The notes: generated by a model from the letters alone, not told the origin. Shown: positions 8,525 to 16,573, counted from the stretch's first letter. The stretch is DNA of 64,000 nt from Oscillospiraceae bacterium (GCA_003538135.1 DPOR01000011.1:33186-97185), one strand, 5' to 3'. Translations and numbers: made by a program.

Positions 8525-8625
8525 AATATTTTTATTGTCATTTCTCACAAACTTTCGAGAGCTGTTTTGTAGAAAGTTCCAAAAATCTGCATTGTTTTCG
8601 TTATAGTCCACAATCAAACGCACCT

Positions 8626-8750
8626 GATTTGTGCAATCTGCACACAAGAATTTAACGCAGCTAAATGCAATTATTTAAACCGGCAAGATTGAAAAAGTCG
8701 CTCCTTTGGTGAAATTGCACAAATCGGAGTGTACTCGTTTGTGCAAAATC
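8626..8750. repeat. Three TTTGTGCA motifs upstream of a small gene
   Basis: GATTTGTGCAAT at 8626-8637 and its exact 12-base reverse complement at 8714-8725, plus a third copy GTTTGTGCAAAATC ending at 8750, lie within 125 bases. The last copy ends two bases before the -35 box of the promoter at 8753. This arrangement suggests binding sites of a regulator; the regulator is unknown. Confidence 0.55.
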
Positions 8751-8752
8751 AC

Positions 8753-8780
8753 TTGACAAATCGCGTAAAGTGAGTATAAT
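8753..8780 (+). promoter_or_regulatory. Strong sigma-A promoter for a 42-residue protein
   Basis: Consensus TTGACA (8753-8758) and consensus TATAAT (8775-8780) are spaced by 16 bases. It is one of the best promoter matches in the window and lies 31 bases upstream of the start of a small open frame. Confidence 0.8.
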
Positions 8781-8811
8781 GAAAGCATACCAAATGAAAG
8801 GACTGACAGAT

Positions 8812-8940
8812 ATGATGAACATGCAGTATTACAAGATGGAACAGGACCTGTTTGGTGAGATTGAGAAAGAGAAGAAGTTTAGCCTTCACAAGCTCTTCAT
8901 GCTTCTCGCACTTAGCTCCGTAGCAAGAAAGGCTGCGTAA
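8812..8940 (+). CDS. Small protein of 42 residues, unknown function
   Basis: A short frame starting MMNMQYYKMEQDLFGE and ending FMLLALSSVARKAA. Support comes from AAAGGA nine bases before the ATG, a consensus promoter upstream and a strong terminator downstream (9001-9032). The first half is highly charged (EIEKEKK). The second half, LHKLFMLLALSSVARKAA, could form a basic amphipathic or membrane-associating helix. No family is recognised. A small membrane-associated peptide or a toxin-like peptide are possibilities only. The stand-alone unit with repeated motifs upstream suggests regulated expression. Confidence 0.6.
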   Translation: MMNMQYYKMEQDLFGEIEKEKKFSLHKLFMLLALSSVARKAA

Positions 8941-9000
8941 CTAAGCGGCGGCTCTCAGCCGCAGGAACTGGACAACAAGCCCGAAAGGGATAACATATCG

Positions 9001-9032
9001 GCACCGCACGGTTTAAGTGCGGCGCTTTTTTT
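9001..9032 (+). terminator. Terminator of the small-protein gene
   Basis: GCACCGCAC (9001-9009) pairs with GTGCGGCGC (9017-9025) with one mismatch, followed by seven T. A further perfect hairpin GCGGCT/AGCCGC lies at 8948-8962, just after the stop codon. Confidence 0.85.
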
Positions 9033-9057
9033 ATACCCGCAATTTAGATGACTCCTA

Positions 9058-9086
9058 TTGTTTTTTTCGTCTCAAAATGATAAACT
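9058..9086 (+). promoter_or_regulatory. Possible promoter of the alpha-galactosidase
   Basis: TTGTTT (9058-9063) and TAAACT (9081-9086) are spaced by 17 bases, 35 bases before the start at 9122. Both boxes are imperfect, as expected of a regulated catabolic gene. Confidence 0.4.
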
Positions 9087-9121
9087 AAGCTTAAAGAGAA
9101 ATACCGTATGGAGGAATCAGG

Positions 9122-10804
9122 ATGAACAAGCCCGTATTGAAACTAAAATATTCTCTCGCCGGCGCGGTTTATGAGACGGTCGGTTTTTCGGGTCCGCACT
9201 TCTCGGTCATTTGCGTCAACGACGAGAGCGGCGTCAAGCTGACTCTTATTCCCTCGCGCCCGATAACGCTTATATCCGCCGCGCTTGAGTTCTGGCACGA
9301 GTATGAGGAAAACGAAAAATTCTTTGTCAACGGCTATCAGTCATGGACGACTTCCGCCGAGATGTCCTCGGAGGATATCTATCCCGGCGTGACCTCGCTT
9401 GCGGGTATAACTAAAACCGTAAAGGATATGGCGATAACCTCCGGCGACTACGCCTTCACCCGCTACAAATCCCGTCCCGGCTTCTTCCACAGCTTTACAT
9501 ATACCTATTTCCGCCGCGGGGATGAGTTTGAGCTGTTCGGTTCGCTCAGCGAAAGAAACGGATATACTGTTTTTTATTCCGATATGGATAAGCATTTCTT
9601 CTCCATGGAAAAGGATGTCGAGGGGCTGACCGTGAGCGAGCCTTACGAGATGTTTGACGTTGTCCGCTTTGTCGGCAGCTATGACGAGGTGTTCGACAAA
9701 TATTTCGCCGCCATGGGTTTGCCCGAAAAGAAGCGCATAGACAGGCTCACCGGCTATACCTCTTGGTATAACTACTTCCAGAAGATAGACGAAAAAATAA
9801 TCCTGCGCGACCTCAAGGGCCTTTCGCGGGCACATGACAGCGTCAATATCTTCCAGATAGACGACGGCTATGAGACCTTTGTCGGAGATTGGCTCGACTA
9901 CAACGGCAAGGACTTCCCCAACGGCATGAAGACCGTCGCCGACGCTGTTCACAGAGAGGGCTACCTTGCGGGTATTTGGCTTGCGCCCTTCAATGTTCAG
10001 CGCGGAAAATCGCGCATATTGAAGGAGCATCCCGACTGGATTATCCGCACTCCCGAAGGCAAGCCTCAGATAGGCTGCATCGGCTGGGGCGGCGCATATA
10101 CGCTCGATATCTATAACCCCGAGGTGCGGGAACATCTTAAAAATGTCTTTGACACCGTGCTCAACGATTGGGGCTACGATATGGTGAAGCTCGACTTCCT
10201 TTACAGCCAGTGCAGAACTCCGCGCAACAACAAGACCCGCGGCACTATCATGTGCGAGGCTATGGACTTTTTGCGCGAGTGCGTTGGGGATAAAATCATC
10301 CTCGGCTGCGGAGTGCCGCTCGGCCCCGCATTCGGTGTTGTCGATGCGTGCAGAATAAGCTGTGATGTCGATCTCACTTACGGCGGCAAGTTCTATAACT
10401 CCATGTCGATAAACAACGAGCTGCCCAGCGCGCAGAACGCTATAAACAACAGTATGTTCCGCCGCCATTTAAACGGCAGGGCGTTCCTCAACGACCCCGA
10501 TGTTTTCTTCCTGCGCGACCATAACCTTAAATTTACCTGGGAGCAAAAGCTCCTGCTCGCAAAGATAAATAACCTCTTCGGGCGCGTGCTTTTCGTCTCC
10601 GACAACGCCGAGGAATACAGCGATGCGGAGCTGAAGGTGCTCAAGGAGACCTTTAACGACACAGACGCGAAAATCCTCGACGTCAAATGCGTCGGCAGCC
10701 GCAAGGAGGGGAATTACGAGATAAAATATATCGAAAACGGCGAGGAAAAAATGCTGTATTTCAATATTTTCAGCGGTTCGGGCAATATCCTCGAGGTGAG
10801 ATAA
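9122..10804 (+). CDS. Alpha-galactosidase, GH36 (melibiase) family
   Basis: A 560-residue glycoside hydrolase of clan GH-D. The TIM barrel begins near LTGYTSWYNYF; FQIDDGYE supplies substrate-binding acids, the catalytic nucleophile is Asp358 in MVKLDFLY and the acid/base is Asp415 in ISCDVD. There is no signal peptide, so oligosaccharides are probably taken up and cleaved inside the cell, releasing galactose from raffinose-type sugars. GGAGGAATCAGG precedes the ATG. It appears to be a single-gene unit. The galactose-type ABC transporter lies about 48 kb away at 57506-61294; a functional link is inference. Confidence 0.88.
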   Translation: MNKPVLKLKYSLAGAVYETVGFSGPHFSVICVNDESGVKLTLIPSRPITLISAALEFWHEYEENEKFFVNGYQSWTTSAEMSSEDIYPGVTSLAGITKTVKDMAITSGDYAFTRYKSRPGFFHSFTYTYFRRGDEFELFGSLSERNGYTVFYSDMDKHFFSMEKDVEGLTVSEPYEMFDVVRFVGSYDEVFDKYFAAMGLPEKKRIDRLTGYTSWYNYFQKIDEKIILRDLKGLSRAHDSVNIFQIDDGYETFVGDWLDYNGKDFPNGMKTVADAVHREGYLAGIWLAPFNVQRGKSRILKEHPDWIIRTPEGKPQIGCIGWGGAYTLDIYNPEVREHLKNVFDTVLNDWGYDMVKLDFLYSQCRTPRNNKTRGTIMCEAMDFLRECVGDKIILGCGVPLGPAFGVVDACRISCDVDLTYGGKFYNSMSINNELPSAQNAINNSMFRRHLNGRAFLNDPDVFFLRDHNLKFTWEQKLLLAKINNLFGRVLFVSDNAEEYSDAELKVLKETFNDTDAKILDVKCVGSRKEGNYEIKYIENGEEKMLYFNIFSGSGNILEVR

Positions 10805-10820
10805 CAGAATAGCTTTTAAA

Positions 10821-10845
10821 GCACTCCGCATTTTTGCGGGGTGCT
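10821..10845 (+). terminator. Hairpin after the alpha-galactosidase, without T tract
   Basis: A 25-base GC-rich inverted repeat (GCACTCCGC arm, GCGGGGTGC arm) lies 16 bases after the stop codon. It is identical to the one at 11082-11106, but here it is followed by GAGCGTGCC rather than T. It is probably one half of a duplicated terminator that has lost its tail. Confidence 0.5.
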
Positions 10846-10886
10846 GAGCGTGCCGATAAACCTATTTTTGGTGGTTTCGCAAAAAT

Positions 10887-11048
10887 CAAAGCCTCCCTTG
10901 TGTAAAGGGAGGTGGCGCGAAGCGCCGGAGGGATTGTTCTGAATAATGGAAAAATTTTCAAAATGCTGAGTATTTTGAACTTTCATTACAACAACCCCTC
11001 AGTCACGGCTTAGCCGTGACAGCTCCCCTTACACAGGGGAGCCTTGAG
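10887..11048. mobile_element. MITE-like element with imperfect terminal inverted repeats
   Basis: About 160 bases begin TCAAAGCCTCCCTTGTGTAA and end with an imperfect inverted copy (complement TCAAGGCTCCCCTGTGTAAG). Inside each end lie smaller hairpins (GGCGCGAAGCGCC at 10914-10926; GTCACGGCTTAGCCGTGAC at 11002-11020). It carries no gene. Ends of this sequence recur as dispersed repeats in many gut Firmicutes genomes (recalled, not searched). It sits between two identical 25-base terminator hairpins. Confidence 0.75.
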
Positions 11049-11081
11049 TCCGTGCAATGACAGACTTTTTCGACAGACTGA

Positions 11082-11113
11082 GCACTCCGCATTTTTGCGG
11101 GGTGCTTTTTTTA
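11082..11113 (+). terminator. Rho-independent terminator, second copy with T tract
   Basis: The same 25-base hairpin as at 10821-10845 is found at 11082-11106 and here is followed by a run of T. It separates the alpha-galactosidase unit from the spoIIIA operon. Confidence 0.8.
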
Positions 11114-11178
11114 TGTCCTTTTTCCTGTTCTACCCGGGGACAAGATTTCATATTATTTAGGGAAACGGAGGCGAGGCT

Positions 11179-12213
11179 ATGCAGGCGGCGGATTCTTTTG
11201 ACAGCGCGGCGAATTATCTCGACAGTCGGCTTCGCGCCGCTCTCGTCGGGGTTGAACCCCGCGTCAAGGAGAGCGCTTACGAGATACGCCTGCGCTCGGC
11301 AAGACCCGTTGTGATAGTCACGCGCGGCGGCTCTCTGTTCGTTTACGGGAGCGGCAGAACGGGGGAGGTGTATTCGCCGGGCGCGCTTACGGCGAGCCCT
11401 GCGGAGCTTCAAGCGAGCTTCTCGCGTATGTGCGGCTATTCCGTCCACTCGAACTCCGCCGCCGCGGCGAGCGGCTTTATAAGCCTTGCGCACGGCCACA
11501 GGGCGGGAGTTTGCGGCACGGCGGTCATGGCCGAAAACGGTACGGTGAAGGCGTTTCGCGATATCTCGTCCGTCAACCTGCGCATAGCCCATGAGGTGAG
11601 GGGCGCTGCGGATGAAATATATACGCGGCTCTTTAATAACGGCGCGGTATCGGCGATTATCGCGGGGCCGCCGCTCTCGGGCAAGACGACGCTCCTGCGC
11701 GACCTTGCACGCAGGCTTTCGGGACCCTCCGGCGGCAATTTTTTTCGCGTGGCGGTCGTTGACGAGCGCGGAGAGATAGCCGCTTCAAGCGGCGGCTGTC
11801 CGCAGTGCGACGTCGGATTTTCCGATGTGTTGACGGGCTACCCCAAGGATGCCGGCATATTGACCGCCCTGAGAACGCTCTCGCCGCAGATGATTATTTG
11901 CGATGAGATAGGCAGTCTGTCCGAAGCGAAGCGTATTTCGGAGGGAATGAGCTCCGGGGTGAACTTTCTTGTCAGCGTCCATGTCGGCAAAAACGAGGAC
12001 TTGCGCCGCCGTCCCGTCGTGTCGGAGCTTATCTCGTCCGGCGTGTTTTCAAAGCTCGTCATGCTCGGCGAAGCCCCCGGCGAGATTGAGGGAATATATG
12101 ACCTGAAGGAGCGTTCTTATGCGAATGACGGGAGCCTTGTTGACGGCTGTCGCGCTGTGCCTTGCGGGCGGATATGCGGCGCGTATGCTGACGCTTCGCG
12201 TGAGCCAGCTTGA
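11179..12213 (+). CDS. spoIIIAA: Stage III sporulation protein AA, ATPase
   Basis: A 344-residue secretion-type ATPase of the SpoIIIA-SpoIIQ channel that links mother cell and forespore. The Walker A motif is GPPLSGKTT at 163-171, and MIICDEIG supplies the Walker B region. It is the first gene of a complete eight-gene spoIIIA operon. GGAGGCGAGG precedes the ATG. A CATATTAT element at 11149-11156 could be a sigma-E -10 box, but no clear -35 is seen. The protein is longer than the usual 300-310 residues because its frame runs 95 bases into spoIIIAB; the extra tail shows no conserved character. Confidence 0.93.
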   Translation: MQAADSFDSAANYLDSRLRAALVGVEPRVKESAYEIRLRSARPVVIVTRGGSLFVYGSGRTGEVYSPGALTASPAELQASFSRMCGYSVHSNSAAAASGFISLAHGHRAGVCGTAVMAENGTVKAFRDISSVNLRIAHEVRGAADEIYTRLFNNGAVSAIIAGPPLSGKTTLLRDLARRLSGPSGGNFFRVAVVDERGEIAASSGGCPQCDVGFSDVLTGYPKDAGILTALRTLSPQMIICDEIGSLSEAKRISEGMSSGVNFLVSVHVGKNEDLRRRPVVSELISSGVFSKLVMLGEAPGEIEGIYDLKERSYANDGSLVDGCRAVPCGRICGAYADASREPA

Positions 12214-12625
12214 AAAAATATGCGTAATGCTGCGCATTGTGAGAACTCAGCTCGAATGCTGCTGCTGTCCGGTCGGGGATGTCCTTGAGATACTTTCGTC
12301 AACTCCGGAGCTCAAAGAGCTTGTGTTTATCCCCGAGTGCGAACGGCTCTGCCTGAGCGAACCGTTTCCGCAGGCGTGGAGCGATTCGCTTTCCGCGCGG
12401 GAAAATACCGTCGGCTTGGGTCCGTCCGATGTCTCGCGCCTGGTCTCCTTCGGGCGTTCGCTCGGCACTACCGCGCTCGAGGGTCAGCTTGCAAACTGCG
12501 ATATGTTTATATCCGACTTCGAGCTGCGTCTGTCGGGGGCGCGGGAGAAGAAAAAGAAATACGCAAAGGTTCTGCCGCCTCTCGGAGCGCTCGCGGGCGC
12601 GGTCATCGTGATAGCGGCTGTATAA
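12119..12625 (+). CDS. spoIIIAB: Stage III sporulation protein AB
   Basis: A 168-residue SpoIIIAB with an N-terminal signal-like hydrophobic helix (TGALLTAVALCLAGGYAA), a cytoplasmic helical domain beginning LRVSQLEKICVML and a C-terminal membrane helix (PLGALAGAVIVIAAV). It resembles a GspF-type secretion platform piece of the SpoIIIA channel. The start is decided by AAGGAG seven bases before the ATG at 12119, which places it 95 bases inside the spoIIIAA frame, a long overlap for this operon. Confidence 0.92.
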   Translation: MRMTGALLTAVALCLAGGYAARMLTLRVSQLEKICVMLRIVRTQLECCCCPVGDVLEILSSTPELKELVFIPECERLCLSEPFPQAWSDSLSARENTVGLGPSDVSRLVSFGRSLGTTALEGQLANCDMFISDFELRLSGAREKKKKYAKVLPPLGALAGAVIVIAAV

Positions 12626-12670
12626 AAGCTGTATAAAAAAGAAAGGAACGGCGTTCGCCGTGCATCGTCT

Positions 12671-12865
12671 ATGGAAGCGGGAATAGTTATAAAAATAGCA
12701 ATGGTCGGTATAATCGTGGCGGTGCTGAGTCAGGTGCTCTCGCGTGCGGGGCGCGACGACTATGCGCTGATAACCGTGCTTGCGGGTATCGCCGCCGTGC
12801 TGATAATGCTCCTGCCGTATCTTTCGCAGCTGCTCGATGCCGTGAGCGGACTGCTCGGAGGCTGA
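12671..12865 (+). CDS. spoIIIAC: Stage III sporulation protein AC
   Basis: A 64-residue protein made of two membrane helices (IVIKIAMVGIIVAVLSQVLS and ITVLAGIAAVLIMLLPYL). Its length and sequence match SpoIIIAC, a small membrane subunit of the mother-cell side of the channel. The next gene starts one base after its stop. Confidence 0.92.
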   Translation: MEAGIVIKIAMVGIIVAVLSQVLSRAGRDDYALITVLAGIAAVLIMLLPYLSQLLDAVSGLLGG

Positions 12866-12866
12866 T

Positions 12867-13259
12867 ATGACGGAGATACTGAAAACCGCCGCGCTCGCGG
12901 TTACGGTGTGCGTTATATGCGCCGTGATAAAGCAGCACCGCCCCGAATATGCGCCGATAGTCCAGATAGCGGCAGTCGCGGTGATAGCGGCTTATGCGGT
13001 GCGCGTTTTGCAAAATATAATCTCGCAGCTCGACTTTTTTGCCGATATGAGCTCTGCGGGCAATGAATGCGTGTCCGTGCTGATAAAGGCGCTCGGCGTT
13101 GCGGTCGCGGCTCAGATTACGGGCGACATCTGCCGCGATAACGGAAACTCCGCCGTGGCGGGCGCGTCCGAGCTTGCGGCAAAGGCGGCGATAATCGCGC
13201 TCGCCCTGCCGCTTATAAGGTCGGCGGTCGGGCTTGCAAAAGAACTTATAAATATCTGA
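12867..13259 (+). CDS. spoIIIAD: Stage III sporulation protein AD
   Basis: A 130-residue protein with four predicted membrane helices, homologous in its first half to SpoIIIAC. The motif LIKALGVAVAAQITGDICRD and the C-terminal ELAAKAAIIALALPLI are typical. It follows spoIIIAC by one base and precedes spoIIIAE by nine. Confidence 0.92.
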   Translation: MTEILKTAALAVTVCVICAVIKQHRPEYAPIVQIAAVAVIAAYAVRVLQNIISQLDFFADMSSAGNECVSVLIKALGVAVAAQITGDICRDNGNSAVAGASELAAKAAIIALALPLIRSAVGLAKELINI

Positions 13260-13268
13260 GGGAAGTTT

Positions 13269-14402
13269 ATGAGAAGCTTAAAAGTATTTGCGGCTCTGCT
13301 CATTCTGCTCTTTTTGAATGCCGCCGTGTGCTTCGCCGTAGGGGAGGAGACGACGGATGATTACTCGTCCTTTTATGAGTCGAGCGGTGCAGACAGGCTC
13401 GGCGACACCTTGCCGGATGATATAAAGGACAGCCTTGATTCTGCGGGAATTGATATTGCCGATTGGCAATCTCTGATCTCGCCCTCGCCGAAAAAGCTCG
13501 TTTCGATGCTCGGCGATATGGCGCGCGGAAGCTTTTCAAAGCCGATAAAGGACATGGCTTTGATAGCGGGTATTGTCATTCTTGTCGGACTCATAAAGGG
13601 CACTGCCGCCGCCGAAAACTTCTCCGAGCCTCTCAATACAGTCATAGGCTGCGCGGTTGCGATAACCGTGTTCGCCTCGTCTACGGGGGTTATCTCTCAA
13701 GGGGTGAGCGCAGTCAAAGCTACCTCCGACTTTATGCTCGCACTCATTCCCGTGTTGGCGGGCATAATAACGGCCGCCGGGAATCCCACTCTCGCCCTGA
13801 CTTACGGCTCCTTCGCCATGGCGGCGGCACAGGCGGCGGCGCAGACCGCGGGGAATGTGATAATGCCTCTGTGCGGCGCGTTTTCGGCTTTCGGCGTGTC
13901 CGCGTCGCTCAGCCCCGAGTTAAAGCTCACGAAGCTCGCCGAGATGATAAAAAAGCTTGCGATAGGTGTTCTGTCTTTTGCCGCGGCGGCGTTTTCGGCG
14001 GTTCTGGGACTCAAGAGTCTGCTCGCCGGGAGCGCGGACACGCTGACCTCCAAGGGCATAAAGCTCGCGCTCAGCTCCGCCGTGCCTATAGTCGGCGGCG
14101 CTCTGAGCGATGCGTATTCCTCGATAATCGGCAGCGTGGCGCTGCTCAAAAGCACTGTCGGAGTGTTCGGCGTTATCGCCGTTGTGCTTATGGATCTGCC
14201 CGTTATTCTGCAGCTTACCGCGAGAATCCTGCTTTTGAAGCTTTTAGGTGTGCTGTCCTCGTCTATGGGCGACGACGCTTCCGGCGAGGTGCTCGAAACG
14301 CTCTCGTCCGCGCTGACGGTAATAAACGCGGCGATAATTTTTACGGTGGCTCTCTTTATTATATCGACGGGTATAGTTATCTCGGTGAAGGCGGGTGCGT
14401 AG
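13269..14402 (+). CDS. spoIIIAE: Stage III sporulation protein AE
   Basis: A 377-residue polytopic membrane protein with an N-terminal signal sequence (FAALLILLFLNAAVCFA), an extracytoplasmic segment of about 70 residues and a multi-helix membrane domain from about residue 95. LIPVLAGIITAAG and the Ala-rich helices that follow are typical of SpoIIIAE, the largest membrane subunit of the SpoIIIA channel. GAGGGAAG lies before the ATG. The next gene begins within two bases of the stop. Confidence 0.92.
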   Translation: MRSLKVFAALLILLFLNAAVCFAVGEETTDDYSSFYESSGADRLGDTLPDDIKDSLDSAGIDIADWQSLISPSPKKLVSMLGDMARGSFSKPIKDMALIAGIVILVGLIKGTAAAENFSEPLNTVIGCAVAITVFASSTGVISQGVSAVKATSDFMLALIPVLAGIITAAGNPTLALTYGSFAMAAAQAAAQTAGNVIMPLCGAFSAFGVSASLSPELKLTKLAEMIKKLAIGVLSFAAAAFSAVLGLKSLLAGSADTLTSKGIKLALSSAVPIVGGALSDAYSSIIGSVALLKSTVGVFGVIAVVLMDLPVILQLTARILLLKLLGVLSSSMGDDASGEVLETLSSALTVINAAIIFTVALFIISTGIVISVKAGA

Positions 14403-14403
14403 C

Positions 14404-14907
14404 ATGGAGGAACTGAAAAAATGGGCGCTCGGCGTGTGCGCCGCGGCGATATTCTCGTCGGTCGTATATGCGCTCGTGCCAAAGGGGAATATGCAGAAAA
14501 TAATGCGGTGCGTCGCAGCTGCTGCGGTCATATGCGCCCTCGTTTTTCCGCTTGCAAACGCTCTGATAAAAACGGATTTTTCTCTTGATTCGTCCGACAC
14601 CGAGGCGCTGATACCGAGCGGGCTCAACGACGAGGTGAACTACCGTATTACCGCCGCCTATGCGCAGCAGATGCAGGACTGTGTGCTCGAAATACTCTCG
14701 TCCTGCGGCTATCCCGACTGCGAAATCGATCTTTTGACGGATATAGACGAGAGCGGCGGCATATTTATAAAAAAGGCGAATATCATATTGCCGAGCGGAG
14801 CTGTTATAAACGACGCGGCGGTCGAGAGGCTGCAAAAGCTGCTGGGCGACGCGGTGATAGACATAAGAAACGGGAGTGAAAGCTATGGATATCAAACAGA
14901 CCTTTGA
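14404..14907 (+). CDS. spoIIIAF: Stage III sporulation protein AF
   Basis: A 167-residue protein with two N-terminal membrane helices followed by a soluble ring-building-like domain (about 60-167). The first helix begins LKKWALGVCAAAIFSSVVY, typical of SpoIIIAF. The ATG at 14404 is preferred; an in-frame GTG at 14395 would add three residues and overlap spoIIIAE. The last 23 bases overlap spoIIIAG. Confidence 0.88.
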   Translation: MEELKKWALGVCAAAIFSSVVYALVPKGNMQKIMRCVAAAAVICALVFPLANALIKTDFSLDSSDTEALIPSGLNDEVNYRITAAYAQQMQDCVLEILSSCGYPDCEIDLLTDIDESGGIFIKKANIILPSGAVINDAAVERLQKLLGDAVIDIRNGSESYGYQTDL

Positions 14908-15445
14908 AAAACTGAAGTCCGCGTTCACTTCCGACAAGAAGCTGGCGGTGCTCTGCGCGGTCGGAGTGCTCGGAGTGCTGCTGCTCGTTATCTCCGAATT
15001 TCGACCGTCCGACGGAAAGAAAGCGGAGAAAAAAGAGAGCGTCACTGCGGCGCAGAATCAGGAGACCTACGCCGAGGATATCGAAAAGCGGCTGACGGAG
15101 ATAGTCTCATCGATAGACGGAGCGGGCAAGACCCGCGTTATGGTGACCTTAGACAGCGGCGCCGAGCAGGTCTACGCAAAGAATGAGAAGATAAAAAGCG
15201 ACACCTCGGGCGGCACCGCGATAGAAAAAGAAAACTTTTCAAACGAAAAGGAGTATGTCCTCATAGAGACGGACGGGAACGAGGGCGGGATGATTATAAA
15301 GCTCATCCAGCCCAAAATACGCGGCGTTGCGGTCGTCTGCGAGGGCGGCGGCTCGGATGCCGTGCGGCAGGAGATAACTCAGGCGATAACCGCCGTGCTC
15401 GATATCAGCGCGTCGCGCGTATATATCACAAAAATGTCGGCGTAA
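14885..15445 (+). CDS. spoIIIAG: Stage III sporulation protein AG
   Basis: A 186-residue protein with a single membrane helix near residues 23-42 and an extracytoplasmic ring-building domain. SpoIIIAG forms a large ring in the intermembrane space of the feeding channel. The KTRVMVTLDSGAEQVYAKN segment and the C-terminal ITQAITAVLDISASRVYITK match the family. The ATG at 14885 has GGGAGTG upstream and overlaps the end of spoIIIAF by 23 bases. Confidence 0.9.
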   Translation: MDIKQTFEKLKSAFTSDKKLAVLCAVGVLGVLLLVISEFRPSDGKKAEKKESVTAAQNQETYAEDIEKRLTEIVSSIDGAGKTRVMVTLDSGAEQVYAKNEKIKSDTSGGTAIEKENFSNEKEYVLIETDGNEGGMIIKLIQPKIRGVAVVCEGGGSDAVRQEITQAITAVLDISASRVYITKMSA

Positions 15446-15487
15446 CCGCGCCGTTCAAATAAAAGAAACCCGAAAGGACTGATATCT

Positions 15488-16054
15488 ATGGTCGTCAGGA
15501 AAAGGCAGATAATCGCCGCGGCGCTCGTTCTCGCTCTCGGCTCGGCAGTGTTTATAAACTGGTACTATAACCGCCCGTCGGTGAAGAACGCGAACACGCG
15601 CCCGTCGGTAGAGGAGGTTGAAAACACGGGCGGAAACTTGGGCGACGCAAAGCTCGTCAACTCGTCGGGAGTCTCGGAGAGCGCGGCGGCGTCCGGCAAA
15701 AGCGGCGACTATTTTGCCTCTGCGAAGCTCAGGAGAAGCTCCGCCCATGACGAGGCCGCCGAAATTCTCAATAAGGTCATAAAGGACAGCTCGTCCGACC
15801 CGGCAACAGTCAAGGAGGCGGCTGACGCGCTAAAGGCACTTTCGAACGCCGTGAAGCTCGAGGGCGATATCGAGTCGCTGATAAAGGCGAAAACCGGAAG
15901 CGAATGCGTTGCGATAATCAACAACGGTACCGTTGAAGTAATTGTTGCAAAAGGCACTTTAAATGACACGGTTATTCTCCAAATAAAGGAAATCGTTCTG
16001 AAACAGACAGGTTTTTCGGCCGAAAACATAACAATTGTTGAATTAAGTAGTTGA
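15488..16054 (+). CDS. spoIIIAH: Stage III sporulation protein AH
   Basis: A 188-residue bitopic protein with one N-terminal membrane helix (IIAAALVLALGSAVFINWYYN), a linker of about 60 residues and a C-terminal YscJ/ring-building domain. SpoIIIAH binds forespore SpoIIQ across the intermembrane space (established for B. subtilis). It closes the operon; its stop codon overlaps the -35 box of the next promoter. Confidence 0.92.
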   Translation: MVVRKRQIIAAALVLALGSAVFINWYYNRPSVKNANTRPSVEEVENTGGNLGDAKLVNSSGVSESAAASGKSGDYFASAKLRRSSAHDEAAEILNKVIKDSSSDPATVKEAADALKALSNAVKLEGDIESLIKAKTGSECVAIINNGTVEVIVAKGTLNDTVILQIKEIVLKQTGFSAENITIVELSS

Positions 16055-16078
16055 GAATTTTCAAGTTTGTGTTATAAT
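16051..16078 (+). promoter_or_regulatory. Sigma-A promoter for asp23-nusB and downstream genes
   Basis: TTGAGA (16051-16056) and consensus TATAAT (16073-16078) are spaced by 16 bases. It gives the housekeeping genes a promoter separate from the sporulation operon, and the -35 box overlaps the spoIIIAH stop. Confidence 0.75.
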
Positions 16079-16102
16079 ATAGGGCAGAAGGAGGAATGCC
16101 CT

Positions 16103-16471
16103 GTGGAAGAAAACAAAACTGTTGACAATATCGGCAACCTCGTAATATCCGAGGATGTTATCGCAGCAATAGCTCTCAACGCCGCCAAGGATGTTGAAGG
16201 CGTGAGCAGCTTTGCCGCCAGGACCCCCGACGTGCATTCGATTCTCAGATTCGGAGAAGACGCGATAAAATCCGTGCGCGTCCTGCCGTCGGATAACGGC
16301 GTGAAGATATACATCCATGTCAATATCACGCCCGGAACAAAGATTCCGAAAGTCGCGTCGGAGATTCAGAAGAACGTCAAGAACGCCGTGCAGAGCATGA
16401 CCGGAAAGATGGTCTCGAAGGTCAATGTCTCGATAGCCGGTATTGATATCAAGCCCGAAGGCGAAAAGTGA
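16103..16471 (+). CDS. Asp23/Gls24 family envelope stress protein
   Basis: A 122-residue Asp23 (DUF322) protein. The core IGNLVISEDVIAAIALNAA and the C-terminal VNVSIAGIDIK are typical. The GTG at 16103 is chosen because AGAAGGAGG ends eight bases upstream; the longer reading has no ribosome site and would start before the leader. In Clostridia this gene commonly lies between spoIIIA and nusB. Family members are membrane-proximal and linked to envelope stress, but the exact role here is unknown. Confidence 0.88.
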   Translation: MEENKTVDNIGNLVISEDVIAAIALNAAKDVEGVSSFAARTPDVHSILRFGEDAIKSVRVLPSDNGVKIYIHVNITPGTKIPKVASEIQKNVKNAVQSMTGKMVSKVNVSIAGIDIKPEGEK

Positions 16472-16479
16472 TTTTCTCA

Positions 16480-16523
16480 AGCCCTCTCTTGCGGGAGGGC
16501 TCGATTCGGTTTTTATGCCGAAT
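16480..16523 (+). other. Two hairpins between asp23 and nusB
   Basis: AGCCCTC/GAGGGCT at 16480-16501 is followed by ATTCGG/CCGAAT at 16504-16523, with a TTTTTAT segment as the loop of the second. They may act as a partial terminator or an RNA-stability element inside the operon. The T run is badly placed for a strong terminator. Confidence 0.4.
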
Positions 16524-16573
16524 AATGCCGACCGCGGGAGAGCGGAATTTTAAGGGGAGTACAGAAAAAGTTT

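Noticed and set aside
9341..10468. Minus-strand open frame of 375 codons inside the alpha-galactosidase
   Set aside because: The plus strand encodes a full GH36 enzyme with both catalytic aspartates; the antisense frame results from its GC bias.
11149..11156. Sigma-E promoter for spoIIIA
   Set aside because: A CATATTAT box fits the -10, but no matching -35 lies 14-15 bases upstream, so it is not listed as a feature.
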